Assembly (NCBI GenBank): GCA_900491605.1
Contig: UESW01003901.1
Span: 1,072,835-1,136,834 of the forward strand
Source of the DNA: Calamus simplicifolius
Taxonomy: Eukaryota > Streptophyta > Magnoliopsida > Arecales > Arecaceae
Length of the DNA stretch: 64,000 nucleotides
Direction: 5' to 3'
Under the pieces are notes generated by a model. The model saw only the letters and a program-made list of their open reading frames with translations, ran no database searches and had not been told where the DNA came from. Positions 23,231 to 35,700 of this stretch are shown here, piece after piece (the stretch's first letter is position 1; each line of letters opens with the position of its first letter). The translations under genes were made by a program, and so were the position numbers.

Positions 23231-26200
23231 AAATAGACACACTTATCATGATTGTTGATTTGAAATCTAAAAGATAGAATAATTTGATCAAATTTCTCAT
23301 GCCATTATTTAGGAGCCTGTTTAAGACTATAAAGGGACTCAATAAGTTTACAAACCTTATTTTCTTGTCCCTTTACAACAAAATCTTCTGGTTGTTTCAT
23401 ATAGATCTCCTCCTCAAAATCTTCATTAAGGAATGCCTTCTTCATATCCATTTGATGAATGATTAACTTATGAATGGAAGCAATAGCAAGAAGTGATCTA
23501 CGGGTTGTTATTCTACCTACAGGAGAGTAGTTATCAAAGAAATCTAACCCTTTTTTTGGTTATACCTTTTGGCTACTAATCTAGCCTTATACTTTTCTAT
23601 TAAACCATCATGTCTAAATTTCTTCTTAAATACCCACTTACATCCTAAAGGTTTGCTTCCAGAGGGTAAATCAGATAAGATCCAAGTTTCATTTTGTAAG
23701 ATTGAATTAAATTCAGAAAGAATAGTTTTCTTCTAAAAAGGAGCATCAGGTGAAGATATCGCCTTTGAAAAAGAGAAAGGTTCGCCTTCGACTAGGAAAA
23801 TAAAGAAACCTTCACCAAGGTCTTTTTCTTTCCTTATCCTTGAACTTTTTCTTAGTTCAGAAGGTCTACCTTCAGGATTATATCTTTTTCTTTTCTTTGA
23901 CTCATTAGAGGACCCAGCTTCAAAAGAATCATGAACTAAGAAAGGATTAGAAGAGAGTTGATTTGGTACTTGGTTCTTGAAAGAAAAAATATTTTTAAAA
24001 TACGTAGCATCTCTTGATTCGATAAGAGTATTATTTGAAATGCCACTTATATCATAGTTTATCATTATGAACCTATTTGTACTGTTGTCTAGGGTATAAC
24101 CTATAAATATTGCATCTACTATTTTATGTCCTATTTTTCTTCTCTTAGGTTCAGGTATTCCTACCTTAGCTAAGCATCCCCACACTTTAAGGTAATCTAG
24201 TCTGGGTATTCTACCTTTCCAAAGCTCAAAAGGTATTTTAGGACTATCCTTAAAGGGTATCCTATTTAAGATATAACTGACAGCTAATAGAGCTTCCCCC
24301 ACAAGTTCTTGGGTATGCCTAAACTGATTAACATTGAGTTAACCATATCCATTAATGTACGATTTTTTCATTCAGCTACACCATTGGACTGAGGAGAGTA
24401 TGGTGGTGTAACTTCATGTATAACCCCATATTCTTGACAAAATAGAGTCATTTTATTTGAGGTATATTCACCACCGCAATCTAATAAGTTTCTTAGGCTT
24501 TTTCTCAGTTTGGGTTTCAGCTTCTACCTTATAAATCTTAAACCTATCTAATACTTCATTCTTAGATCTTATCAAATATATGTGACAATATCGAGAGAAG
24601 TCATCAATGAATGTTACAAAGTAACGACTTCCTCCTTGTATAGAAAACTTGGTAGAGTTACATACATCGTTATGGACTAATTCAAGAAGTGTTGAACTCC
24701 TATTTGCTGATTTAAAAGGTTTTCTCGGCATCTTGGCTTGAATACATATCTCACATTTGAACTTTCTATCAATCAACGCAATCATTGTCAATGATCTTAG
24801 GATAGACACTCTTATCATAATTGTTGATTTGAAATTCAAAAGATAGAATAATTTGATCAAATTTCTCATGCCATTATTTAGGAGCCTGTTTAAGACCATA
24901 AAGGGACTTAATAAGTTTATAAACCTTATTTTATTGTCCCTTTACAACAAAACCTTCTGGCTATTCCATATAGATCTCCTTCTCAAGATCTCAATTAAGG
25001 AATGCAGTTGTCACATCCATTTGATGAATGATTAATTTATGAATGTAAGCAATAGCAAGAAGTGATCTAAGGGTTGTTGTTCTAACTACAGAAGAGTAGG
25101 TATCCAAAAAATCTAACCCTTTCTTTTAGTTATATCCTTTGGCTACTAATCTAGCCTTATACTTTTCTATTGAACCATTAGGTTTAAATTTCTTCTTAAA
25201 TACTCACTTACATCCTAAAGGTTTGCTTCTAGGGGATAAATCAGATAAGATCCAAGTTTTATTTTGTAAGATTGAATTAAATTCAAAAAGAATAGCTTCC
25301 TTCCAAAAGGAGCATCAGGTGAAGACATCGCCTCTAAAAAAAAGGAAGGTTCACCTTCGATTAGGAAAGTAAAGAAACCTTCACCAAGGTCTTTTTCCTT
25401 CCTTATCCTTAAACTTTTTCAAAGTTCAAAAGGTCCACCTTCACGATTAGATCTTTTTCTTTTCTTTGACTCATTAGAAGACCCAGTTTCAAAAGAATCA
25501 TGAACCAAGAAAAGATTAGAAGAGAGTTGATTTGGTACTTGATTCTTGAAGAAAAAATATTTCAAAATACATAGTATCTCTTGATTCGATAAGAGTATTA
25601 TTTGAAATGCCACTTATATCATAGTTTATCACTAGGAACCTATTTGTACTGTTGTCTAGGAAATAACCTATAAATATTGCATTTACTGTTTTAGGTCATA
25701 TTTTTCTTCTCTTAGGTTCAGGTATTCCTACCTTAGCTAAGCATCCCCACATTTTAAGGTAATCTAATCTGAGTGTTCTACCTTTTCAAAGCTCAAAAGG
25801 TGTTTTAGGACTATCCTTAAAGGGTATCCTATTTAAGATATAAGTGGCAGCTAATAGGGCTTCCCCCACAAGTTCTTTGGTACGCCTGAACTGATTAATA
25901 TGAGTTAACCATATCTATTAATGTATGATTTTTTCATTCAACTATACCATTGGACTGAGGAGAGTATGGTGGTGTAACTTCATGTATAACCCCATATTCT
26001 TGATAAATAGAATCATTTTGTTTAAGGTATATTCAGCATCACGGTCTAACCTAAGTTTCTTAAGCTTTTTCTCAGTTTGGGTTTCAGCTTCTACCTTATA
26101 AATCTTAAACCTATCTAATACTTCATTCTTAGATCTTATCAAATATAGGTAACAATATCGAGAGAAGTCATCAATGAATGTTACAAAGTAACAACTTCCT

Positions 26201-26340
26201 TCCCATGTAGGAAACTTGATAGAGTCACATACATCACTATGGACTAATTCAAGAAGTGTTGAACTCCTATTTACTGATTTAAAAGGGTTTCTTGGCATAT
26301 TGGCTTGAATACATATTTCATATTTGAACTTTCTATCAAT
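23217..26340 (-). repeat. 1.57-kb tandem direct duplication inside Copia element B
   Basis: Segment 23217-24777 recurs as 24787-26340 in the same orientation with an offset of about 1567-1570 bases. Each copy spans the integrase (SRYC..YLIRSKNEV), its C-terminus (WGCLAKVGIPEPKRRKIG in the better copy) and the start of RT. The junction near 24777-24787 fuses integrase directly to internal RT sequence. The copies differ by scattered substitutions and indels, so the duplication is old. Confidence 0.85.
23733..24899 (-). pseudogene. Integrase and integrase C-terminus of Copia element B (second copy)
   Basis: Frame 24899-24468 repeats the integrase zinc/core region (FKCEICIQAKMPRKPF, SRYCHIYLIRSKNEV). 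Frame 24302-23733 repeats the C-terminal region (ILNRIPFKDSPKIPFELWKG ... AIFIGYTLDNSTNRF). The corresponding stretch of the other copy is 25613-25419 and flanks. This copy keeps longer open frames. Confidence 0.85.
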
Positions 26341-26481
26341 ATAAACTTTAGGAATTATATTAAGATTTGTCATATGATGAATACGATCAAAATTCACATG
26401 ACCAAGTCTACTATACCAAACATTTGAAGATTCAACATTAAAAAAGAAGACGACTTTTATTAGATAACTTAGAATATACAT
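25942..26481 (-). pseudogene. Integrase of Copia element B (first copy)
   Basis: Shows the zinc-binding region (VWYSRLGHVNFDRI ... CEICIQ-type Cys pair, here YEICIQANMPRNPF) and the start of the DDE core (LLELVHSDVCDS, FVTFIDDFSRYC, RLDRDAEY). The frame ends before the final catalytic Glu. Confidence 0.85.
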
Positions 26482-26746
26482 TTAATTTAAAAAGACTTTC
26501 ACAAACAAAGCCTTTACCAACAAACTCGTTATTACGAGTAATTACAACTTTATTTAACTCTAGAATAATTTTATATCCTCTAGATATAAGGAGAGATCCA
26601 CTAATCAAATTTTTTCTAATACTAAGGACAAACAACACTTCGTGAATAATCAAAATTTTTTCAGATGTCATCTTTAGATCCACTTGACCTTTCCTAAGCA
26701 CTTGTGCTGAAGAATTATTCTCAAGTGTTATACCTCCACTTGATTC

Positions 26747-26990
26747 CTAAAAGGTAGAAAACCAGGAGCGATCAAAACAAACATGAATATTAGCTCCTGA
26801 ATCAAGCCACCAATCACAAGAAGGTTGGGTTGAGTTAATTAAGGATTTTGAATTTACCGACCTGAAAGAAGGCTCAGCACTACTCTCGACCACATTAACT
26901 TGTGGTTTAAATGATTTTCTTAATGGTTCAGTCTTTCGATGGTAGTAATCCTTCGCCACATGATTTGTCCTTCCGCACACAAAGCAAAAT
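26747..26990 (-). pseudogene. Gag zinc knuckle and protease of Copia element B
   Basis: CGRTNHVAKDYYHRK is a degenerate CCHC knuckle in which the last Cys position is Tyr. About 40 residues later WWLDSGANIHVCFDRSWF carries the retropepsin DSG site. Together they mark the gag-pol border. Confidence 0.8.
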
Positions 26991-27430
26991 ATGCCTTTAT
27001 AATTTTTTGACTTCTGATTTGATTGGTTTTAGTTTGGTCAGTTCTGATGAGGTTTGTATGATTGGTTGGATCTAGATTAAAATTTCTTCTTCTTAAAATT
27101 CTTTCCCTTAGGTTTGAATTGATTTGAAGATGGATTTGACTCGGTCAGATGGATTTTAGGTCCAAGATCGGGCTTTTGATTTTGATTGAGCTTAAGCCGG
27201 TATTCTTCTTCAATCCTAATAGAGTTAATCACTTCTGTTAGGGTCAAGCTACCTTGCTTATGGCTTAGTTCTCGTGTAAAGGATGATCAAGAAGGTGGAA
27301 GGGCATCTACTAAGGCTTGGACCTTATAGTTTTCAAAAAAACTACAGCCAGTCAACTCAAACTTTCTAAAAAAATATTGGAATTTATGTATTTGAATACT
27401 AATAGGTTTGAAATCTACCATTATATACTT

Positions 27431-27799
27431 TCAAAATTTTGAAATGGTGAATCGATCTAGACCAACATCATCCATCCCATATTCAGCCTCAAGGGCATCC
27501 CAAAGTTTCTTAGCAGTTTTAGTGGAAAGATATACATCATAAAGATTATCAGATAGAGCACTTAAAATTCTATGCCTACAATGAAATTCTATTTCTTGGG
27601 ATGTTTTTGATGTTGATGAATAGAAAGTATCAATTATACCGAAAGAACTTGGTTGAGTATTGGATTTGAGATCTAGTAATTCTATAGCAGAAAATAAGCC
27701 TAAAGTGGTAAGCCGGTATTTCACTTGGCTTTGCCACCTCCTAAAGAATGATCCATTAAATTTTTTAGGTTTGATTGTACTAAGATCATCAGAACCCAT
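27431..27799 (-). pseudogene. Gag N-terminus of Copia element B
   Basis: Starts MGSDDLSTIKPKKFNGSFFR and continues with a Copia gag domain (RRWQSQVKYRLTTLG, then KKLWDALEAEYGMDD). The frame breaks near 27431, and the remainder to 26980 is recoverable only in pieces. Confidence 0.8.
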
Positions 27800-28261
27800 T
27801 TTTGAGTAAGTTGGTTGCTTAATTCATTCTGCACAATAAAAAGTTAAAAGGTTTAGCCTTATAGGTTAAATTTTTTAAATTAGTGGTTTTCCATATATTT
27901 CTAGATTTTGACTTTAAATTCAAAATTTAAATCTAGAAACTACTTGCAATAATAAATAACCAATAAGTAAAATTAACTCAAATAATTCAAATTTGAATTT
28001 GAGTTTCAAAAAAAATTCAAATTTAGTTTTTTGATTTTCAAATTTCAAATTTGAATTTTAAATTTTAAATTTGAATTTTAAATTTCAAGTTTGATAATTT
28101 AAATTTCAAATTTGAATTTTAAATTTCAAATTTTAAATTTTAAACTTCAAATTCAAAACCTTTTTTAAATTCTAAGGCTTTTGCATAGATTCAAAAGTAA
28201 GGATTTTTTTTCAATGACTTATAATAAAATCTAGCAATTTCTAGTGACAAGAAACTTGTCC
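27800..28261. other. AT-rich leader with aaatttgaatttt self-complementary repeats
   Basis: No gene. Around 27985-28165 the words aaatttgaatt and aaatttcaaat alternate many times, giving low-complexity, self-complementary DNA. It lies between the gag start of element B and an inverted fragment of the same family. Confidence 0.6.
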
Positions 28262-29300
28262 TTAGAAAGAGTGTTTTGATATTAAAGGGAACACTTAATC
28301 TCTCTTTGATGTTCACTGAATATCCTGAGATGGTTGAGGATTACAGTGATGCTAATTGGGTCACTGATTCTCATAATTTAAAATCAACCATCGGATATCT
28401 CTTTCTTCTTGTCGGTAATGCTATTGCCTAATGATCAACTAGGCAAACTATTATTTTTAGAAGCACTATAGAGGCTGAGTTGATAGCTCTAGATACCACC
28501 TGTAATGAGGCATAATGGATAAAACATCTAATATCAGAGCTACCTTTGGTACCTAAGCCAGTTCCGGCTATATCAATCCATTGTGATAATAAGGCCGTAA
28601 TCGAACTGGCTAATCAAAAGAGTACCAATAAAAAGATGAATCGCCATATACGGCTTCGTCATAAGTCTATAAGACAACATAAGAAAAATGATGTTATCTT
28701 CTTGTAATTTATCAAATTTAAGAAGAATTTGACAGATAAATTAACCAAGGGATTATCTAGGAGTAGAGTCCTACTTTCATCGAGGGGGATGGGGCTTAAG
28801 CCCGTTATTTGGTTACCAGAAGTGGATACCCAACCTCTGTGATTGGAGATCCCATGAAGAAAGTTTAATATGGTTGAAACGAAGCTGATTGAGTGATCGT
28901 GTTAGAGCACATTTTTTTTAAAAAAAAATTCATCACATCCCTATGATGAGTGCTCTTATAAAGTGACAAAATAATTTTGTGTAAGGTTGAGTAATACTCT
29001 TAATGGACCCGAGGTAGATTATCTATAGGGTATTAGTCACAATAGGATTCATCTATATGAGAATTGTCATATTAGGCCATGACTAAAGGTTTGGGCTAAC
29101 TTAAGGAATTCTCATAAAAAATCAAGGCACTAAGCCCAAGGAAGCTTAAACCCAATTGATCCATACTATGTGTGATTAGTAAAGTCTGAGTCAAGGATCT
29201 AATTCAAGGTTTAATCCACTATGGATGTATATAATCAACACTAAGTGAGGTTCAAGTCCAAATGACACCTCACTTATTGCGCAGTATAAGATTCCTTAAA
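28262..29300 (+). mobile_element. Inverted fragment of Copia family B: RT end, RNase H, pol C-terminus, LTR start
   Basis: On the plus strand it encodes the RNase H DANWVTDSHNLKSTIGYL, a stop-broken EAELIALDT, HCDNKAVIELANQKSTNKK and HIRLRHKS. It matches the minus-strand element at 22.6-22.8 kb and 10.8-11.5 kb. It starts abruptly at the RT end, so it is a 5'-truncated copy in head-to-head orientation with element B. Confidence 0.85.
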
Positions 29301-30440
29301 ATTAATATTATACTATTTATTTATTTTTTTATTTAAAACTTTTATGAGGAATTGTTGACTTTTTAACCATTTAAAAAAAAGTAAAAATTTTAAAATAAGA
29401 AAAAAAAGTAAAGGACCCACACGAATGCTTGCATGGGATGTGGGACGAACGCTCGCACGATTCCGCGCATCCTTTCTGCTCGAGCGTTAGCTCAAGCATT
29501 CCGCGATTCTTTCCGTTCTAAAAGGAATGGTCACAAAGGCCAAATGGCCAAAATAATTTATCTCAACCAACTTATGGTGAAAGGTTTATTTAATTATTTT
29601 TTATTATTATATATATTATTTTTTTTAGGCATCTAAAGGTTTCATTGGGTTGCACCTCCATATGATCGTGCTCATGGTAAAAAGATCGGATTGAGCCGGA
29701 TTATTGTACTTTGGGAACAGATCGCCTATAACTTGCACAAGGGACAAAAACTTATCATTAAGGCAGTGTCTAACACACCTCGACCAATTTCTTTTATATT
29801 TAGTTTATATTTTGTATTTAAATTTTTAGATTAAATCTCTAGCATTTTTTAAGAAAATTTTTTGTAAAAACAAAATAAATTTCTAACCGTTTTTAAAATA
29901 AAATAAAAAAAGGTCATGCAAGCATTAAATGCTCGCATGAGCTCACCGCCTAACACGCGATGCTCCCGCTCACACATTGAGCGTTAATGAGATCATAAAT
30001 GGCCATAATTTTTTTTAAAGTCTATAAATAGGGACTCAAAGTTTCAAGATAAAATAGAATTGTTTTGAATAGCGAGTTTTTTCACCTCCATGCGATCGTG
30101 CCGAACCTGCACGAAGGAGTAAAAACCTGCACGAAGGAGTAAAAACTGATCTCCACAAAGGGATCAAGCCGAATCATTGTACCTGCATGAAAAGGTAAAA
30201 ACTGATCCTTAAGGTCCTTAAGGGGATCAAGAGGTAAAACTGATCCAGGTCCTTAGGGATCAAGAGGTAAAAACTGATCCTTAAGGGGATCAAGCCGAAT
30301 CGTTGAAGGCTTGAAGCTGAATCATTGTACCTGCACGAATAGTTATCTTGCATGAAGGGGTAAAAACTGATTCTTAGGGCAGTGTTTAATACAACAGCTT
30401 AATTCACATTCATATCTTCTTTTATTTTATTTATGCATTT
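29301..30440 (+). mobile_element. LTR remains of Copia family B, locally repeated
   Basis: Continues the preceding fragment into LTR sequence: GC-rich ctcgagcgttagctc block (29440-29510), then a second block of the same kind (29900-29990), a TATA-like tctataaatagggactc at 30024-30040, and several copies of gcacgaa..gtaaaaactgatc (30095-30370). Two tattt-ttagtttat-type A/T stretches (29810 and 30415) suggest two LTR ends in tandem. No coding sequence. Confidence 0.6.
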
Positions 30441-31339
30441 AGAATTAAATTTCTAGCATGAAGAAATTTTTTCATAATTTTAAAATATTTTTCAACACAT
30501 GCTTCATCAAAAATAGTGTACACATTTTTTTTTAATAATTAATAAAAAAATATATAATTAAAAAAAAGTACTATCTAGAATATATTTAAAAAATTGACCA
30601 AAGACTTCTACGGAGAACTATCGTAATCAATTTAGATTTTACAAGCATACCAATATGATAACTATAAAATACTGAAATTTTATTTTTATTTATATTTAAA
30701 AAAATTATGGGATTCACGAAATCATTTTTTGAACCTTAACGTATCATGCAAAATTTAGCCAACAATTGATGCCATGAATCATTCACCATAAAAATAATTT
30801 TATTTATCGTCAATCGAGTGCGCGCTCGGTGGCGGTGCAAAAAAATTCGGTCCAGATATCATTCATCACCCAAAGTCTTGACGTAGTGTTCTTTTGAACA
30901 CTAAATTAGTATAAAATCTGGACCGAACACAAAAATATTCGAAACCTTGACGTATTGTTGCAAACCGGCGGAGTCCTTTTTTTTTTTTTTTAATCCACGG
31001 CTGAAATCATTCGATTTTATTGGTCCATGGATGATCATTCGTTCAATCGGTTGTCTCCCATCAATCCCAGGCCACTGAGGGCTGAGGCTGGTCCCGGATA
31101 TCTTACGACATCCTAACTCCAAACGCATAGGAATTCCTATGCGAGACCATATATGCCGTCCAAACTCTTTAGATTTCAATCTAAAAGAATACCTGGAGCG
31201 GCTCTGACGGCTTGATCACTTGCTCCTGGCGAAGTTATATGCGTCTGTTTGGTTCGTACGATTCCGTGGGGCCGGCAGCATCGCGATGAAAAAGCTACGG
31301 AATATGGAAATCAAATAATTAAAATTAATTCAGCTCGGA
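30441..31339. other. Region upstream of UBC2, no gene seen
   Basis: AT-rich to about 30750, then mixed. It includes a T-run at 30978-30992. The ORF at 30901-31179 does not resemble a known protein. The last 100-200 bases probably hold the UBC2 promoter, but I do not see a clear TATA box. Confidence 0.4.
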
Positions 31340-31596
31340 AAATAATAACCCCAATAATATTCTCTCGCTTCGTTCTCTCTCCTCCCTCTCTTCCTCCTCG
31401 GTCTCCCGATCTCTCCCCTCCCTATAGAATGGGGAGGCCCCTCTGATATCTTCTCTCGAGGCTAATCGGGAGGAAAAGAGGGAGAGTAGAGGAGGAATTA
31501 GCTTCGCGTCGGCCCGAAGAAGCTCTGGTAAAAAGGATCGAAGCGCTGAAACCTTAGGAAAGGGTCGGCGGCGGTGATCGCCGCGGTGGAATACAG
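31340..31596 (+). other. UBC2: Predicted 5'-UTR exon of the UBC2-like gene
   Basis: A pyrimidine-rich stretch (ctctctcctccctctcttcc, about 31372-31420) and a purine/GC-rich stretch end in a good donor site atacag/gtaaaagg at 31596/31597. The acceptor tatatag at 32541 joins it to the coding exon nine bases before the ATG, leaving a 945-base intron in the leader. A leader intron is common in plant UBC genes. The transcription start is a guess. Confidence 0.6.
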
Positions 31597-32550
31597 GTAA
31601 AAGGATCCTTCTGATCGCTCTTCTGCGGTTATTTCTTTATTCTTTCGTGGTTTTTCGTCCCTTCTTGTGCCCCGATTGATGGGAAAATGGATCGTGGTAG
31701 AAGAACCCTAATTCGTCTGAAGTTACGGGGAACCCTAGTTTTGGATGCGGGTTCTGTTGATGGTATGCGAATTGGAGTCGAATTATTGGAGTCACCGGTG
31801 CCTGCGAGCGAACCCTTGGAATTCGGGGAACAAGATTTCGTTCATCGTTGTTTTTTTGGGCTTTTGTTGGATGAGATCTGCTGCATCTGTTTGTTGACAA
31901 TTAGGATTTGATTCATACGACGGGTTAATCCCGAATTTCGTTTTTGATGCACGCAAGCGCTCTGCTCTTGGGATGTTGACGCTGTTTTGGTGCGACAACT
32001 GGAAACTTTTTCATAATTAGGCGTCGGTGTGCAGTTCCTGTTGGTACTGAACAATTTAGGATCTCTAAAGACCATTTCGTGTTTTCATATGGGTTCTAAC
32101 TCTGTATCCAAGGGAAATACACTTAATTTTTTTTCCTTCCTTTAATATTTTGCTGTTCAGCAATAATTTCTTGATTTTCATGTTCAATTTGACGATGGAA
32201 CAGATCTTGGTAAGAATAACCTAGGTTGGGTTCGTTCTATCTGCAGTTGCTGGGACCCTTGAAATTTGCAGGTGTTATCAACCACTGCGATATGATTCCT
32301 ATGTGGGCAATCCCAAATGCTTATTTTGATGTATCTGGAGCTCTCCATATTGGTTATGGAGCTTGAAGTAGCTGATGTGAACTTGGCTTCTGGCTAATAA
32401 TGTTCATAGAAAACTATTGACTTATATTGGTTATGATTATGTATCTTTGGGATATAAACTGATATTCTAGTTCTTGTTTTCTTTCTTGCTTTCCTTCTTT
32501 TTCTCCTTTGGCATTGGCATGAAATGGTATGGCTTATATAGGTGGTGAGG

Positions 32551-32713
32551 ATGTCGACCCCTGCAAGGAAGAGGCTGATGAGGGATTTTAAGCGATTGCA
32601 ACAGGATCCTCCTGCAGGAATCAGTGGTGCTCCACAGGACAACAACATCATGCTCTGGAATGCTGTTATATTTGGGTACGTTTGTAAGAAACTGCATGGT
32701 TGCAGCCTTCTAG

Positions 32714-32759
<46 letters not shown>

Positions 32760-35700
32760 GGTGACCATTTGCTGATACTCTGTGATTGGGCTTTGTTTTG
32801 CAGCCCAGATGACACCCCTTGGGATGGAGGTGAGGAAATTTAAGTACTTGAGAACTGGCTCAGAAAAGAAAATGAAAGTTGAATCGTGAGACTGTCTTTT
32901 TATAGTTTCTTGTAACTATTGATAGTCTTTCATTTATTTATTTTGCTATTGATGGACTTTAATTTATTTATTTTGCAATCTGATGTATTTCTTACCATCA
33001 GTTCTGTTGCCAGTCCAGCAGTTTCCTTTTAGAAAGTAGTATCAACCTTTAATAACTCTGAATCTTAGTTGTTCTTTTCCTTGCATTTTAAAGACAGGGT
33101 TGATAATATTAACATGGCATCATCAGTGTGCTGTGTTGTTGCTGTGAATAACATAATATGACATAGCTCAAGATGCCAAGCTATGTTGTCATGTGTTATT
33201 TTTCATGTTCTTGTATGCTTTAGGTTCCTTAACACACATGTTGGCATCTTACTTCACAAATGGAGTTTAAGCTATCAAAGCATTTATCTTTTTATGGATC
33301 TTCCTTGTATGTAGGGATTTGTAGTCTGATGTGGCACATGGTTAATCCATGTTTAAAACCCTTCATCTAGTTTGACTTTATATAGAGTCATCAACTGGAA
33401 ATCTTTGGACAATTGATTTTACGCCTCAATACCAAATTAGCTTTAAAAAAGGTCAAGATAGCATTATAATTCAGTTCCTAGAAAACATGGAAGAAGGCAT
33501 TTGTGAACAACATTGAATGTCTTCAAGTACCTTGAATCCTACCAGATAGATTAGAGAGTAGAAAACATAGTTCTTGATGGGTTTGAGAGAAGAGGAGACG
33601 GACCAGAATGCTATGTTCATTATGGAAAGCTACTTGGAGGAAACGAAGAGAAAAGTTCAAGACAGCTGGCTACCAATCAAATAGAGTGACGTGTCAGGTT
33701 TGTCCCCTTTTTTTAATTTTTATACCAAAAATATGTTCCTAGTTCTTATAGAATACCTAAATTATCCTGGTTAGTTGTCTACTTTTCTATTTTTTAGATT
33801 ATATTCTGCAATCAGCATAAAAGTCAATGATATTTTCGAAAGAGTTTTAAAATCAAATTAATCATTTATCCATTAAAAAAATAGATCATTCATATATCAC
33901 TTAGTGAAGAAAGATTTTGAAAAAAAGCTTGATTAGTTTTTTTTTAATAACTTAAATGGTTCAGTTTTTAAAAGATAGGAGAATTTGCCTTAGAGATCTA
34001 GCAACAACATTCAAATCAGTCTTGAGTTTCCAAAATCAGTAATATTTTGCAATAATTTTTTGAAACTAATTTGATTTTGATCGCTAAAAAAGAATATCTA
34101 AAATCAGTCTCAATTTCAAAATAGTAATATTTTGTCAATAAATTTTGAAACCAAATTATGAATTTTGGATGCCAAAAAATAGTACCTAAATTATCTCAAT
34201 CAGTTGTTCGCTTTTTCATATTTATAGATTATATTTCAGTACAAAAATCAATGATATTTTTTAAAAAAATTAAAATCAAATCGGTCATTAATGAAGCGAA
34301 AAATTAAATCAGTCAAGAATCTCATAATGAGGAAAGATTTTGAAAAAGTTTGAATAGGTTTTCCTAAAATAACATGATTCTAATTATTAAAATGGAAGGG
34401 GAATTGCTCTTAGAGGTCTGGTAACAATGTTGAAATCAGTCTTAAGTTTTCAAAATTAGTAAAATTTTGAGTTTAAACTAGCCATTTTGGTTGGTAAAAT
34501 AAATTGCTAAATTATATTGGGGAAAAAAGAAAGAACTTTTTAACTTTTTTTTTTTTTGGAGAAAATGAAAGCATTAAATTTATAATGATGTTTGCAGCAA
34601 ATTAAGAATATCTTCTGAAGGAATTCAGTGGCCATATATCCTTGAAGGACCCTACTCTATAAATACGAAGAGATCCTAATCTTAAAAATTCACCTATAAC
34701 TAAATTGCAAGACAAATGGAATGAGAAGTTGCTCTTTTTGTTGTGGTTTTGTCGGTGTTGTCTCTAGGCCATGTTTGTGGAGCAAGTGAAGGGTCTGAAA
34801 TCAGTAGTAAGGTTCCTATAGGACTTGAGCCAATAATGTCATTGCCTTCCCCATGGGCCAAAGATGGATTTGAAATCGATCGCGAGGTTCCTACAGGCCT
34901 CGATCCAATAGTGTCACGGCCTTCCCCATGCACCAAAGATGGATTCAAGATCGATCGCGAGGTTCCTCCATACCCCGTGTCACCGCCTTCCCCATGCACC
35001 AAAGATTGAGATTGATCGCGAGGTACATTGTGTCTGCCTTCCCCATGGGCTACAAAATCAATCATGAGGCTCCTACCCCGGACCTAATAGTGTCGCCACC
35101 CCTTTCTCCAAGTGTCATCCAAAGATTGATTCGAAGTTGATCACGAGGTTTCTACAGGCTGCTAGAGGTGGCAAAATTGAACATGATATACGAACATGAT
35201 TCGAACCCAATATGAAATAAGTGAGTTCGGATTGACTTTAAGTGGATGTGTTGTAAGCGTGTCGACATGATTATGACACAAAATAATCATGTCGTGTTGC
35301 AAGTTGACCCACTAACCTGAAAGTAATCTGTTTAGAACCTATTTAGTTGATGGCGTCTTAAGTAGATTGTGTTAAACAAGTCATGTCTATTTGTGTTGAG
35401 CGAGTTGTATCGTATCAATCCAATATGATTTGTTTATTAAATATGTTATGCATGTTTGGCGTGTTATCTATGTAATTATCATGTTGTGTTTGTGTTGCCC
35501 ATGTATTGTTATACTTTAACTTTGATATAACATGAAAATGATACGAAAACACAAATTGCCACACCTAGTCACCACCTTCTCCATGGGCTAAAGAATGATA
35601 CAAAATCAATTCTGAAATCGTACAAAATTTAGGTGAAGGTATCCTTTATCAAGTTCCAAGAGCCCAAATCTTGAATGGCTACCTCCCAATTTTACTAAAC

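Larger units (their letters stand above)
22558..27799 (-). mobile_element. Older Copia element B, interrupted by the 11-kb element, internally duplicated
   Basis: Read from 27799 downward: gag start, zinc knuckle, protease, integrase, a tandem second copy of integrase-to-RT, RT and the first half of RNase H. RNase H is cut at 22558 by the 11-kb insertion and resumes at 11564-10758. Every domain carries stops or frameshifts, so it is dead. No 5' LTR or primer site is visible beyond 27800; the sequence there turns into an AT-rich leader and then an inverted fragment of the same family. Confidence 0.88.
34721..35640 (+). pseudogene. Decayed secreted-peptide precursor with tandem 25-residue CLE-like repeats (candidate)
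   Basis: Nested in the sense orientation in UBC2 intron 3. After a TATA box comes a hydrophobic signal-peptide-like segment (VALFVVVLSVLSLGHVCGAS, 34728-34787). Next come units of exactly 75 bases starting at 34811, 34886 and 34961, with shorter or broken units at about 35022, 35068 and 35147. A last partial unit (35567-35640) lies beyond a small insertion. The conserved core REVPTGLDPIVS matches the CLE peptide pattern R-x-V-P-(S/T)-G-P-(D/N)-P at most positions but lacks the usual HH/HN end. Multi-CLE precursors are known in grasses. One extra base near 34727 separates the ATG from the signal-peptide frame, and later units are out of frame. No CLE identity is proven; it could be another repeat-containing secreted peptide. 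Confidence 0.4.

Noticed and set aside
32394..32768. Minus-strand ORF of 124 aa with Cys-Val repeats
   Set aside because: Comes from the CA microsatellite and antisense of UBC2 exon 1.
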